Below are positions 34,301-46,400 of a DNA stretch of 64,000 nt, one piece after another. The notes below the pieces were generated by a model that made no database searches, was not told the origin of the DNA, and saw nothing but the letters and a program-made list of their open reading frames with translations. Source of the stretch: Plasmopara viticola (lineage: Eukaryota > Oomycota > Peronosporomycetes > Peronosporales > Peronosporaceae); NCBI GenBank assembly GCA_001695595.3, contig MBPM02000062.1:124001-188000 (forward strand). The letters run 5' to 3'. Position numbers and translations under genes: made by a program. How positions within the stretch are numbered: the first letter of the stretch is position 1; every line of letters begins with the position of its first letter.

Positions 34301-37300
34301 GGGGTAGTAACGAAAAAACCAAGTCAGTGCAGCCTTTTTAAAAACAATAATTCGAGCCTCAGGGAGAACTTGAAGCTCAACAAAGCTTAACCCCGAATAG
34401 CTATCGTCTATAAAGTGGATCGTGCTCGCAATCCTGGTTGCTAATGGCTGAGAAAATCGTGAAGGGTTTCAGTGGTTGCTTGATGTCCCACTGGCATAAA
34501 ATGCTAAGCTTATGGCAAGGCTCTACCAGCACACAAACGTATTAGTCACTCTTTACTAACAAAAGGAACAAGTCTCAAATCTCACCAGATCTAAGTTTAA
34601 ACTTTCTTGATTTTTTTGTGTCCAAAGATGTTCAGTCTTGTACCTGATTGGGAGGCGCCTTGTTGCTTTGCTACCAGTGGGATCTTGGTAAACCACTGCT
34701 TTGCTGCCAACGAAAATTTGGTGAGTTATAAAGTCACCTGTCCAAGAAGAGAGAAGTGCTATTGACGCGGATACTAGTCCATGCAGGTAGCGTGTTGAAC
34801 GTTGGAATTCCAAAAATGGGCACTAATGATGCCAAGGACACGAGTTTAAAAATTGGGGTGGCACTAAAAACATGTAGCAATGCTCATAAAAAGCAGTATG
34901 ATATGCAGCATGTTGATCGTATGGACTGAAATTGACCAAGAGGAAATGGATGGTGCCCTCTTACTACGCGTAGAGTGGCAAGTAAGCTACTGAGCGGTTC
35001 ACGTACGACACAGCACTAAGTTTCTGTCATGAACGGAATATTTATCTTCCAACTAAGGCATAATATGTGATTTGTTCACACGTGGAAAGATGCGTCAACA
35101 CTGTGCAGCTCTTAGCACTAAATGCACGTCGTTTGGGACAAATTGAACTACAACATCGGTAAAAAGAGCAAAGCTCTTTAGATGAACATAAACTCACAAA
35201 GTAACGCTCGTTTTCTCAGCACTTGCTGTATATCTAGCGTGACATAGCCAGCAAAAGGTCAAAATACTTAGGGTCTTTTCTTTTGATACACGATGGGTGA
35301 TACATGTTTCACTAAGCAAATTTGGTCTCTTCGCTGAACGTTTATGTAGACGTCGGTGCGTCAACGTATGATCGTTTTGACACGAAAGTGACGCGAGGGT
35401 TTTCATTCAGACCGTCGATCTCGTCAAGAAGAAGACGGGAAAAATGTTGCGAGCAGTTTGTCTTTGATAGGGAGAGTTCAAATGTAAACATGGCGGCAAA
35501 TGTTACTAGTGCCTGGCTATATTCTTTTTAACAAATTGAAGGCAACTTCAGCCTGACACCATTTAGTCAGTGAATGCTTTGTTCGATCTAAGAGAGGGGT
35601 CAATGGTAGATTATCAAGATTCTTGAAAAGCTGACATTTTATGATCATTTGACCTGACAGTTTGTCCATCTTTTTGGATGAGGATGAAGCGGTTTTGCAA
35701 GACGCTAATAATTCACTTAGGGCAAAGAGAGTAAATCTTTGGTTCCAATACAATAAACTTTTTTTTTATCCTCTGGTAAATATATACCGGGATGTAGTCT
35801 CTACGACGGCGCTGCTCTTAACCAATCGCACGAGATCAATCTCAATCTCGCGTCTCGCTCCTCTAAATGATGGAATTTGTTTAAGGTGGGTTTCTGAGCA
35901 CCAATTCTGGGTATTGCTCTGGTAAACTATATACCAATCTCTTTAGAACCTTTAAGACAAGACACGGCGTATGCTTCCTATAAGGCTGGTTTAGAATACT
36001 TTTATCTAAATCGGATAAAAAGTTTGGATCTTCAAACGGTTTTATTTTTCGAATAACCACTGTATAGGAGATTCCAAATTTTTAATGTACCTAAAATGTC
36101 AGCCTTGAATACTTGAGATAAAGTAGCTCCAACATGTCTTCTCCCATCGCGACAGTGATCAGCTGAATTGCCAAATTTTATATGAATAGGATCTCTTTGT
36201 CACGCAGGTATCAGTTTTGTATCGCATTTCCATTCTCTTACAGTGAGTTCACGTTGCTAAGTCTTGGCGTCCATGAGTTAAGCCCTGTGTCTTGCGGACT
36301 CATGATATCGATAGCTGTTGGGAAATTAGGTCACCCACTTCTAATCTTTGGCGCCTTCAGCAGTAAGGCACTTTGTTTTCAAGACTAAAATGCTTCGAAG
36401 TGTATCTTTGATGCCTATCATGAAATTGTCTTGAATTACCGTTTTAAGAACCACAACATATGAGCAAATCACTCACCAAAGCTCTATCGCGAGCTGGCAC
36501 TTTTGGTCGTGCACCGCCAATTGGTCAACGGGTCGTGCATTTCTACACGACATGCCTACGATCAAGTTGTATCTGCTTATGCTAAGGAAAATATGACTTC
36601 GTGCGGTCGGAGCGCTTCAAGTATCACAGCTAGATCTAATTCGACCCGCGAGACGTTAAAAACCAATTTATTAATGAGTCTGGCCTGAATGAATCTATCT
36701 CTTTGACTCTTCATCGAAGCAATAGTCGACTCAGTTCAATTGTTCTTAATCGCTTGCCATCGAGCAAACTTTGTGACACATTAGACAAAAACTCGAAACG
36801 AGTTATCATTCCCTCGTTTGTACGACCAACAGCGCACCGCTGCAATGAAAAAGATCAAGCTTTAGAAAGCTTATTTCTCATTATATGTATCTACCACACG
36901 CTCATCAACGGCTTACTATTTCTCGAAGGCACATGTCTGCCTATGATGCTTTACAGCCTGCAGGCCTACAAAGGCTCACTACGGTGAAAGTTGTCCTTGC
37001 TTACCGCAGCCATGGCAGCAAATATTGCTTTGTTCGGTAGTGTCAAACTCATTTGGACACCGCATTTCGAGTCCTGTAGGCTCGTCCACCTATACTAGCA
37101 GCTTAAATTGCTAGTTCCTGTAAATGTTTGCACCTAAACAAATTGGTTTCTTGCGATCGGGGCTTTTTGGCCGTCAAAAGCGCAAGAACCTCGACTTGTT
37201 TCGGGAGTGTCGCCAAAGTAGTAGAAGTCGTTCAATTTCTTATTTATGAATGTATCCGTGAAATTCACGCCCGCCATGCTTGCGAGCGTAAGAGTTGGTC

Positions 37301-39226
37301 AAACTCAAAATGTGCCGACAGAATTGTTGCTCAAGGTGTTAATATATATGCTCTCATGACAACAATATCTCTAGCTAACTAAATTACAAATAAATGCTCA
37401 GCTTTTAGTCCAATCTCCCGAACTAGGCGTTGCGCACGCCACGCACACCTGATTAAGGCCGCAATATCATCTCGTTCAGCCAGAGAAAAAGAGTTTCAGT
37501 TGTTCTTCATACGTAAAACCTTAAGTTTTAACGGCTTAAACCTTGCAGCTGCCGGCGCCACTGGAGCCTGTGCTGCCTGTATTCTATACCATAGACTTGG
37601 CTTGTGGTACTTCAAGTACCACGACGTATAATCGCTGCTTGGCAGGGAGGGCTTCAAATGCAATCACTTATAAAAGCTAACAAGGCTTTTGTAAAGTATG
37701 TACTGCTCATCTGACAAATTCTGGAGGGTGTTCATATCCATCTCGGAACATTTGTGAGAACAATCGTTTTGATCGAGCTAACAATTTTTTGATCGAGCTA
37801 ATAATTCAGAATCCTATCTAGTGTGACGAAGCTACATGCAGGGAGATATACGATCGCTTGATGAACGACGAGCTCAGAGGGTCGACTTGTTAATCAACTG
37901 ACCTTTTGACCAGCAATTTACTGCATACGTTGATCCTTTAAAGATCGTCGTTTAATCCTCAAAGGATCGACACGTGCAGTAGATTGCACTTAAAAGGTTT
38001 GTTGATTTATTACAACATTATTTCTTCCTGACTGTAGCCATCTTAACTTTCTTAATATGCAGGCAGTGCCAATCCTATAGCTACCTGTGTTCACCAGGAG
38101 CCACCATTTCTTGCTGCCCCCTTTGAATCGGAAGCCAAAGCTTAACACGGAAACTCGATCTTTTGTAATGAAATGCTACAAATTCATTGACGTACTTTTT
38201 TGAGGGATGAAGAAGCAGACGGTCATCCTAGCCATTAAAGTTGTGTATAGACGCGAAGCAGTAGAGTCAGATGTAGTATTGGTTGCAAATAAAATCCTTT
38301 GGCAACTACGACCAGAGATAAACCATGCTTGGGTCTTTATAAAAATGCTCCTCTGCACGAAAGATGTAGGACAAAGGAAGTTATAATAAAAATAGGTATA
38401 GGTCATACATACAATTCACTGACATCTGATACCTTCCTTGAACTTCACTTTTCACGATTGTCGTCAACATTTCCTCCGTCTTTACCATTTTAAATGAGTG
38501 CTTCATTCGCAGCCTTCCCACCCACATCAATATGATCCGATTTTAGCCGGGTCCCAATACTTTGGGTCGATACATCCCAAAGTAGTTTGACGGAAGTATC
38601 GGCTTCGTTGGATGCTCCGCGCTTGACTTTAAGCGGTCATGACGAGTTCAAGTGCTTCGAGAAGATCATTGGGATCTATTTTAGTTCTAAACAAGCGGTC
38701 CTTAATCTAAATCGTCGACAGAATTCACACACCCACTTCGACCAAACATTAAGTGCTAATCGGCGGGCACCACTTCATTCCTTGAACAAAAAAGTGCTGT
38801 CTAGACATCAATTACGACCAAAATTTCATGCAGGCTTTCTTCCCGTGGCTACGAACGGATTTTAGCACCTTTGACATGGTTAAGTAATTGCTTACTCTCT
38901 TTTGTAATCGGTTCATTGGTGAGTACTTCTCGTTCCATGGACATTGTGATCTAGAATCAGAAGCAACAAGCGCCTAAGAAAAGACTTTTTACCCAGTTGT
39001 TTCTTACACGCGCAAGAACTTTGAGCTCTAAGCGCCTAATTTCTCACTTTATCGGAGGTGCACTTCGACCAAATGGATGTAAAGAACTTCATCCGATTTA
39101 ATTAGATATTATATTGGAAATTTACACTAGCCAAATCCATACATTGATTGATTCGTGGTCATAACATTGCCAAAAGATACTAGAGATTTACAGACTCGGT
39201 CCAAAACACCCTTGTCTCCAGAGTTC
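28328..39226. other. Large gene-free spacer
   Basis: About 11 kb with no frame over 120 codons and no recognisable domain on either strand. AT-rich throughout, with homopolymer runs. The only structured item noted is a 33-bp imperfect tandem pair at 32123-32188. It probably consists of old, unrecognisable repeats. Confidence 0.55.
32123..32188. repeat. 33-bp imperfect tandem duplication
   Basis: Two copies of a 33-bp unit (ACATAYACCATT...CTATCGACCAAGGT) sit head to tail, differing at about three positions. No coding role is apparent. Confidence 0.65.
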
Positions 39227-39481
39227 TTACAACGCAGGATATAGATCATATGCGAGATTATACGCGATGTCAAAAGAACGCACATAGCCGTCGCTAGAAT
39301 AATGGTCCATCTCGAACGAAATAATTTCGTAAGCGCTATGCAAAGAATGACCTATAAAGAGCCTTTGTGGTGCGCTCAAAAAGCACTGCCCAGCTTTATG
39401 GCTTGCACTGGTCGGGCAAAAGTAGTAGCTGGGGGACGTCCGTAAAGGTGCCCCAGGAAAAGATCTGTAATTCTGGTACAC
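39227..39481 (-). pseudogene. Possible Ty1/copia integrase-linker fragment
   Basis: An 84-codon minus frame holds HKAGQC...RLFIGHSLHSAYEI and, 20 residues on, a VRSFDIAYN-like piece. The order resembles the copia segment after integrase (a KGIFLGYS-like block followed by RDVxFDE). No flanking copia domains were seen, so the assignment is tentative. Confidence 0.25.
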
Positions 39482-39623
39482 ACTAGAGTATCACATCATG
39501 TATCATCAGTGCATAAACAGCATCGGCCCAAACTTTGAGTACAACGCTTAAAGCTCAAACCCACACTACGCTCATCTGGAAGACTCTCTCTCCGTTCGCG
39601 TCGGATGCGTCCACAAAAAAGTA

Positions 39624-39715
39624 AATTTTTCACGGGATGGCAACTTGCGTCAGTACTCGTCGGTGAACGAATTTTTCACGGGATGGCAACTTGCGTCAGT
39701 ACTCGTCGGTGAACG
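39624..39715. repeat. Perfect 46-bp tandem duplication
   Basis: Two identical 46-bp units (39624-39669 and 39670-39715, each starting AATTTTTCACGGG and ending GGTGAACG) lie head to tail with no mismatch, which implies a recent duplication or an assembly stutter. No gene overlaps it. Confidence 0.85.
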
Positions 39716-41779
39716 AATCCCACGGCTCTTCACCAATTGCATTGGTGATTTTTATCTAAAGTGGCTGTTGTCTCTGACATTTTATTCTTTTCGTTCTTCG
39801 GTGACATCATGCCTACCAGGTCTTTGGCGCAGGAAATTGCTATGGACTTACACATCTTAACAAGCTAGGCCTGACGAAAAGTCTAGCACATTTTCGGGGC
39901 GATGCGAAAGTTTTGGTAGCTTTGTTGTTAGCGTGAGGTGTCCTAGCCGCCTAAGTGAGCAACTTTCCAGCCGGAGCGTTGGGTGCACCTCCTCGCTTAG
40001 AGGCAAAGATTTGTAAAACCAGCAGGCGAAGGTATGGTGGATTTGAACGTGGTTCCAGATACATCTTTGCCCACACAGCTCTGTGGCGACTGACAGTCTT
40101 CGCTGTAAGCGCAGTCCGACCCACTTTGGTCACAGAGACTATCCTTGATGTGAAGTACCCTTGGAATCCTCCTGGAAAGCTGCTTTAGTATCGTTAAATG
40201 ATTTATCGACTGCAAGCCATCTTTGGTGCCTGTTTGGACAACGTTGTGACCATATTGACTTTTCGTATAAAAATTTGGAGAGTGATGAAATCCACCCATC
40301 CCTTTGCTAACAACACGATTCAGATGTTTATATAAAATTGTATCTAAAAGTAACATAACGCCGAGCTTGACATTAAAGTGCTGGCTTTTCGCTAATTTGA
40401 AAAGTGTGACGCCTGTATTTATGAGGTAATTTGAAATGATATCATAATTTTTCCAATGCCCTGCCATAATTGCGATGGCGAATTTGTCGAGACGTAGATA
40501 ATTTGACTGTATTCTATTGCAAACTTCGATCCGAAATAGTCAATTGTCCCTGCACGGCTCCTTTAAGTAAGGTGTCGTGTGCCTATGTCACATACGCGAT
40601 TATAAAAGCTTTCCATGCAAAAGCCTCCTTTTTTAGGAATCCAGCATTCACTTGTTGCTCGTAGAGCTAGCGGCGCTCGGGTAGTCTAAAGCGTCAAGTG
40701 CTCTGGTCTACATGTTGATTATAACGAGGTCATGTGCCTTTTTCACTAAGTGAATCGACTTTTCTAGGACTATATCCTATTATCAGCATGCAAGGCGCAT
40801 TGACAGAAAAAAAGGTTCATTTGGTCAAAGTCGCTATGCTTGATAAGGTGGCCCATTTGACAATACTTGTAGCTCACTGGCGAAACGAAGGTGGCACTCT
40901 ATGTAATAAATACTGTGTCACGGTAGATTGATAGGCTTGGGCGCAAATGGCCAAACCCAATCGTGCTTTCCTACCGGCTTGTAGCTCGAGTCGCGAGGGC
41001 AGCAACTATGCTTGCCCTGGGTATGTATATGCCACACTTTTGGCATCAAGTATACGGCAACTGCATTCAAAGTTTGGCAAGGTGCCACATATGGCCTTTT
41101 CTGAGAATCGACACCGAATATTTGCCGATTAGCGCATATGCAGTCGGAAAAACATTAGGCAGGAAAGTGTCGTTTTTTGACTGACTTTTAAATTTTGGTC
41201 GGATTTCCCATTTTTGGCTGACTATATGGGCACAGCAGAAAAGTATTCTTTTATGTGGTATATTAGATGCATGCCCATCCAATATAATCGAAACCCCATC
41301 AGAAAACCCTTTGCATAAACTCTCTTCTTTGCTTGTGAGCACATCGGATCAGCTAAACCTACATCTGCTTTACACGCTAAACGCAAATCCGTATACGTGC
41401 TGGTCCGATCAGAAGCCATGCCATCTAGCCGGTGCAAGTATATCTAAATCAAGACAAAAGTCGTCCGGCTCGTACCCGTTCACTTCATGTAAAGAGACAA
41501 GCACGAAACCCCGTGCTCATCTGATGAGCACAGTTGCCACTCATCTCAAGATCATTGCACCACACACGGCGAGCTCTCCTTCGTGCCATGTAGATTCGCT
41601 CGCGGGCGCACTGGATACTTTGGACCAGCAGGGAAGAATCAGTTGCAGCTGGATCCTAGATATTGTCTATAGCCAGACTTGGACGCACGGCGTCGCCTCC
41701 TTCCTCCACCATCAAATTGCAATTTGCGCTCGAGCGACCTCACTCCTCCCACGTCTCTTACTCTCTTTAATACCTTCCA
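39716..41779. other. Spacer upstream of secreted protein 2
   Basis: No gene recognised. Overlapping frames of up to 209 codons on both strands (41311-41940 plus, 39997-40467 minus) lack domains; the former runs out of frame into the start of secreted protein 2 and is judged spurious. The last 100 nt before 41780 are pyrimidine-rich (CTCC and TCTT blocks), as common in oomycete promoters. Confidence 0.5.
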
Positions 41780-43579
41780 ATGCGTGTGAATCCCTCCTTG
41801 TTGGCCGCAGCCATTGCGCTCTTCTCCACCCAAGGACTTGGGGCCTCCAAGCATGTCCCATCGAGCTATTATCCAACGGATTCAAGCAGTTCCGCCAGTC
41901 AAGACAAGCTGGATTTTTCCACCACGGAAGCCTCGAATGACGTGTACCAGGATGACGGCAAGAATGAGGACGTGATCGCGTCGAACAAGGAGGTGTTGAA
42001 CAAGGCCCTCGGGAGTGCTGCGAACGGCGATGATTACACCAAGTACCAGGCTCTTAACAACATGAGCGAAGAAGAATTGGAAAAGATCATGCACGCTATG
42101 ACGCCGCTTAAAAAGGGGGGCACTCAAGCGAGTTCCCGCTCCCCCGCCCCGACCAGTGGGCCCACGTGGGACAGTGACGCCAACTCGGTCGCAAACGCGT
42201 GGGCGACCAAGGACAGTGCCAGTGACTTGGTACAGGATGACGTCGCCAGTGCCTCGGATTCCCAGACCCTTGGAAAGGGTGCCGTTGCCAGTGGTACCGG
42301 GTTGTACTCGGGCAAAACGACGTCGGATACGCTGAGCTTGTTCGACACGAGTGGGTCCGATGACAGCAAGAGTGGGGCGGACGAGCCCCTGGCGTCCAAG
42401 AAGTATCTCTACAGTGAAGACTGGGACCTCGACGGCAGCAGCGACGACGATGTCCTCCACGGCCACAGTGGGTCAACCTTCGGGTACGCGCCATTCCATG
42501 GCGTCCGCGACGACACTTTGGTACCTCAAAAGAGTGACAGTGCCTTTAGTGTCTCGAAATCCGCTCCTTCCAAAGACGACTTCTTCTTCACTAGTGACGA
42601 CGGGAGCTTTGATGACGTGTCTCTCACGGCCAAGCACTCGTCGTCGTATGCCAAAGATTCCTTCACGGACTCGAGCGACGAAGACGACTGGTACTCGGGC
42701 TTGAAGACGAAAGACACGTCTCTCTTTGCTCCCACGCCTTCTCCAACCGACAAGTTGGACACGACAAGTCCATTCAATGATAAAGAGTGGGTCACGGCCA
42801 AGCACTCGTCGTCGTTTGCCAAAGATTCCTTCACGGACTCGAGCGACGAAGACGACTGGTACACGGGCTTGAAGACGAAAGACACGTCTCTCCTCGCGCC
42901 GTCCCCATCTCCAACCGACAAGTTGGACACGACGAGCTCGTTTGATGACAAAGAGTGGGATGCGCTGTTCAAAGAACTGTCGAGCGATGCGAGTGACTCG
43001 GGCTCGTCCGAGCTGGACGACGTCTCGACCGTTTCCGGTACCTCTTTGGCCAGTGACCCGGCCTTGACGGCCCAGATGAAGGCCAACAAGGAGAAACTCA
43101 CAGCGGCGTTGGGGCCCAAGGTCGTGGCTGGCGGCGAATACAGCGTGTTGAATGCGTTGACCAAGATGGACCAGGAACAGCTGGACGACCTGCTCGAGTC
43201 GTTTAGCACGAGCGACAGCGACAGTGGCAGCTCGCACGTGCCTGCCAAGGGACAAAAGGCCATTTACATGACGCCGCCGACCAAAGGGGGCTCGACGAGC
43301 GACGACACGGACGACTTGTTGGCGACGGCCGACACGGATCTCAAGCCGCCGAGTCTCGCCGACTATTTAAAAGGCGCGGGGGCCAGTGCATCGAGCGACT
43401 CGGACAGTAGCGACTCGTCGTCTGGTAGCGGCCCGGCGCTTGCAACGCTTGCGACCACGTCGTCGTCGTCGTCGTCCGAAGCCAAGCCGTGCCATGTGAG
43501 TTGGTGGCGTAAATTGGCCTTTTGGAAGAGTGAGCACAAGTGCTCGGAAGCACGTCGACTGCGCACGGATGACGAGTGA
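41780..43579 (+). CDS. Secreted low-complexity protein 2, two-Cys/Trp tail family
   Basis: Predicted secreted acidic protein of 599 residues; function unknown. Residues 1-22 form a signal peptide (MRVNPSLLAAAIALFSTQ), aligned residue for residue with proteins 1 and 3 (ALF at 13-15, Gln18). The body is very rich in Ser and Asp. A helix-prone module at about 69-108 (NKEVLNKALG...MSEEELEKIM) is repeated in diverged form at about 436-475 (NKEKLTAALG...MDQEQLDDLL). Residues 283-394 hold two 56-residue tandem units. The only two cysteines are C-terminal and bracket an aromatic cluster (CHVSWWRKLAFWKSEHKC), and the protein ends in RRLR plus acidic residues, like protein 1. The frame is intact without introns. 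Likely an extracellular or host-interface protein by analogy with other secreted Ser/Asp-rich oomycete proteins; this is inference. Confidence 0.87.
   Translation: MRVNPSLLAAAIALFSTQGLGASKHVPSSYYPTDSSSSASQDKLDFSTTEASNDVYQDDGKNEDVIASNKEVLNKALGSAANGDDYTKYQALNNMSEEELEKIMHAMTPLKKGGTQASSRSPAPTSGPTWDSDANSVANAWATKDSASDLVQDDVASASDSQTLGKGAVASGTGLYSGKTTSDTLSLFDTSGSDDSKSGADEPLASKKYLYSEDWDLDGSSDDDVLHGHSGSTFGYAPFHGVRDDTLVPQKSDSAFSVSKSAPSKDDFFFTSDDGSFDDVSLTAKHSSSYAKDSFTDSSDEDDWYSGLKTKDTSLFAPTPSPTDKLDTTSPFNDKEWVTAKHSSSFAKDSFTDSSDEDDWYTGLKTKDTSLLAPSPSPTDKLDTTSSFDDKEWDALFKELSSDASDSGSSELDDVSTVSGTSLASDPALTAQMKANKEKLTAALGPKVVAGGEYSVLNALTKMDQEQLDDLLESFSTSDSDSGSSHVPAKGQKAIYMTPPTKGGSTSDDTDDLLATADTDLKPPSLADYLKGAGASASSDSDSSDSSSGSGPALATLATTSSSSSSEAKPCHVSWWRKLAFWKSEHKCSEARRLRTDDE
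42626..42961 (+). repeat. Two 168-bp coding tandem repeats
   Basis: Units 42626-42793 and 42794-42961 each encode 56 residues beginning TAKHSSS and ending DKEW plus one residue, differing at few positions (for example WYSGL versus WYTGL). The period is a multiple of three, so unit number can change without breaking the frame. Confidence 0.9.
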
Positions 43580-43940
43580 GCGTGAGCAAGTGTTGAGATG
43601 CCTGGAAGGGCCCACGAGGTTGGATTAAAGAGGCAGAACGACTTGCACGTGTCGATTATGAAGCAATCGTTCATGCTGGAATGGCACTCGGCGGGCCGAA
43701 AAGTAGGTTTGCACGCTTTAGGTATCGCGTATGGCGACTTTCATAGAACGAATGAATTGATTTATGGTAAAACGAGGGTGCTTTTCTTCTTTTTTTTAAC
43801 GCCGCCCAGTTGGTGTGGTTTACTTTATTGCATAATGCAGTAGCAAAGTAGCAACGTTCACTATTATCAATGCACCCTCGAGTGCAAGTTTTTCGAGAGT
43901 CACTCTTTAATATATTCGTTCACCGTTTGAGCGGTTAGGC

Positions 43941-44038
43941 TACATACCTGCATTAGTTGATAAACATCGATTTTTATAATGATCCAACGAGTCGGATCAT
44001 TATAAAAATCGATGTTTATCAACTAATGCAGGTATGTA
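43941..44038. repeat. Perfect hairpin: 45-bp arms, 8-nt loop
   Basis: Positions 43941-43985 are the exact reverse complement of 43994-44038, with an 8-nt spacer (AACGAGTC). It lies about 360 nt downstream of secreted protein 2, outside any gene. It could be a foldback or miniature element, the stem of a small-RNA precursor, or a palindromic library or assembly artefact. No target-site duplication is evident at the edges. Confidence 0.9.
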
Positions 44039-45683
44039 TGAGCTTGTTGTTATTAGAATAGACGGAGAAAAATAAATTCGTTGAAAGCCCTTCGAGGTTG
44101 CAAATGGATCGGAAGTAGACCGAATGTAATTGCTGGTGATATTTGGCGATCAGTGGATACAGATAGAACTGCATCAATTGGTCAAAGATTTCTCCCTAAC
44201 TCTTTTGTCGTCGTGGTCAGGAAATTAGTGGGATTGACCTTTACCCAATCTTGGTGCAAAACATTTCTAGGAAAATCATGTAGCCAGGCTCTTGAGCCGA
44301 CGACTTCAAGCACAAGAAGACGATCTTGGGCGTAGTATAGATTTTGATGTGGAATGTGCAATTGGCACCACGTGTCAGATCGGCCTCGAACTACTCATGT
44401 CCGTGGTCTACGTGTATTCCAACCTCCACACTCTTCCATTCACATCAGCGAAATTTTTCTCTCTTTCAGGTTAGAGTAGCCGATCGAACAAACAGAATGA
44501 TTGGGTACTACACACATGCGGGCCCAACCGTAGAAATCGCTTACGACAGATGAGGGTTCGGTTTGATTCGCCGATTCACATTAATACAAGACCTGCAAAA
44601 AGCAGGCAATAAGAAAAGGCTTTTACACTTTAATGATGACAAAATATCTTTGGTAAACACCGATGGGTGCAGCTTAAGTGTTAGACATTCTCTTTGGCCC
44701 ACACGGACTCCGGACGCTACGTACTTTGAAACCCAGAGCAAGCTTGGCCGGATGAAGTTATTGTGTATAATCAACTCCATTTGCAAGAAAAAAAGTGAGC
44801 CTCGACAAAAAAGAAGTCCCTACGCAAGTTATTAAGACGTCGCAAATGAAATCAATATCCTCAACCCCGTTTGATACGCTTTCTCCGTGGCCGTCGCTTA
44901 GTACGCTTAACTTTTCAGTTAATACTTGCCGGCTTCAGGAAAAACACACGATTCTGGAGGCCCTTTTACGATGTAAATTAAAGGGAAATGACTCCGGCAA
45001 AGTTAAGCTCCGAATAGAACACTAGTACTGTTTTTTATTATAAGATAAAATTTTGGATAAGGTAGCCAAAATCTCCTTGAATCTGCCATTAAGAAATTCA
45101 GATGTTGGGAATAACATTGAGTGCTACAGCCAATAACATATTGATCGACTGTAAGGGCAAACAAAACTGACTTGTCCTCGTGATCAGATCGAGCGACCTG
45201 AAAGTAAACGCATGTTAGAACGAAACGCCTGATTTTCACACTTGAGTGGCGTAGTCGTTCCGGTAAAATAATCGATGGGATGAGCGAGGCCAACATCGGA
45301 TCGGCATTGCAGCGCTCATACCATTTCCCACACGGCCTCTTGATGACCGAGGCTTATACAGTCGGTGCTCGAGCAAGCGTATCCTGTCTAAGTCACGTCA
45401 GCTTAAACAATATCAATGAGGAACACGATCACGGTCTAATTTGTACAGATCTCGTCCACATCTTGCCAAGCACAATTGCACTGGCTCATTCGATCAATTT
45501 AATTGGGTGTCGAGACGGACTTGGCCTGTTCTGATCCTTAAGACGTGCGTTCTCGGTACGAAAAGAACAAAGGGGCACCACAAATACATTCTGAAGTACC
45601 ATGGCAGTATTGAAGACACACGAGTTTTGCGTTCAGCATCTTGTGAAGACGATGTATCTCCTCTAGCACATTTTCATCTATAT
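44039..45683. other. Gene-free spacer
   Basis: Only short overlapping frames without domains. Nothing else seen. Confidence 0.5.
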
Positions 45684-46400
45684 TTCGCTCCGTAGAGGTG
45701 ACTCGCATTATCTTTGGTACTAAGAACAAAATTGTTTGATGCTATTTTTTCTAGAAAGTCGGCATCAAGAATTTTATTTCAATTTTGAGTGTCAACATCT
45801 ATTTGGACCTTAGAACTGTGAGTTGATCGCGAAAATTTATTTTATAAATGGACCGCCAGATTGCGATATCAAAGACGACTTAATTTACTTCAGCAGATTA
45901 TCCCAGAGCTCCTGAACAAAACACTAGCAATCCGCCCACCGATCCACGTGGAGTTCATCTGCCGCTCTACTAGGCCGTAGCAGCATTGGTAGAAGGTGTC
46001 AATTAAAATCAGAGCTTGAACTTGTCACGGACTTCTAGCTTTGGTTCGCTCAGCAGAGGTGACTCGCATTTCCTTTTGGTACTAAGAACGAATTCGTTTG
46101 ATGCTTCTTCTTCTAAAAGTTGCCATCAAGATGTTAATTAAACTTTGAGTGTCAACAACTATTTGGACCTTAGGATTGTGAGTTGATCGCGAAAATTCAA
46201 ATACACTATATGAATGGACCGCCAGATTGCGGTAGCAAGGACGACTTGATTCTCTCCAGCAGATTATCCCACAGCTCCTGAACGTCACACTAGCACTTCG
46301 CTCACGGATCCAGGTAAAATTTATCTGTCGTCCTACTAAGCCATAGCAGCATTTGTAGATGGTGGCAAGTGGGATCAGAAGCTAAAACTTGGCATAGAAT
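45684..46400. repeat. Diverged ~361-bp tandem duplication
   Basis: Unit 1 starts near 45684 and unit 2 near 46045; both carry AGAGGTGACTCGCATT, TTGGTACTAAGAAC, GAGTGTCAAC, TATTTGGACCTTAG, GTGAGTTGATCGCGAAAAT, GGACCGCCAGATTGCG and CAGCAGATTATCCCA in the same order. By-eye identity is roughly 80%. On the minus strand both units encode a VQELWDNLL...SGGPFI-like segment with stops, so the source was probably coding or a mobile element. Confidence 0.8.

Noticed and set aside
42473..43263. Two ~250-codon minus-strand frames under secreted protein 2
   Set aside because: Antisense to a signal-peptide-bearing gene with in-frame repeats; no independent evidence.
43941..44038. Palindrome as a transcription terminator or CRISPR repeat
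   Set aside because: Eukaryotic context, a single copy, and arms far longer than either would have.
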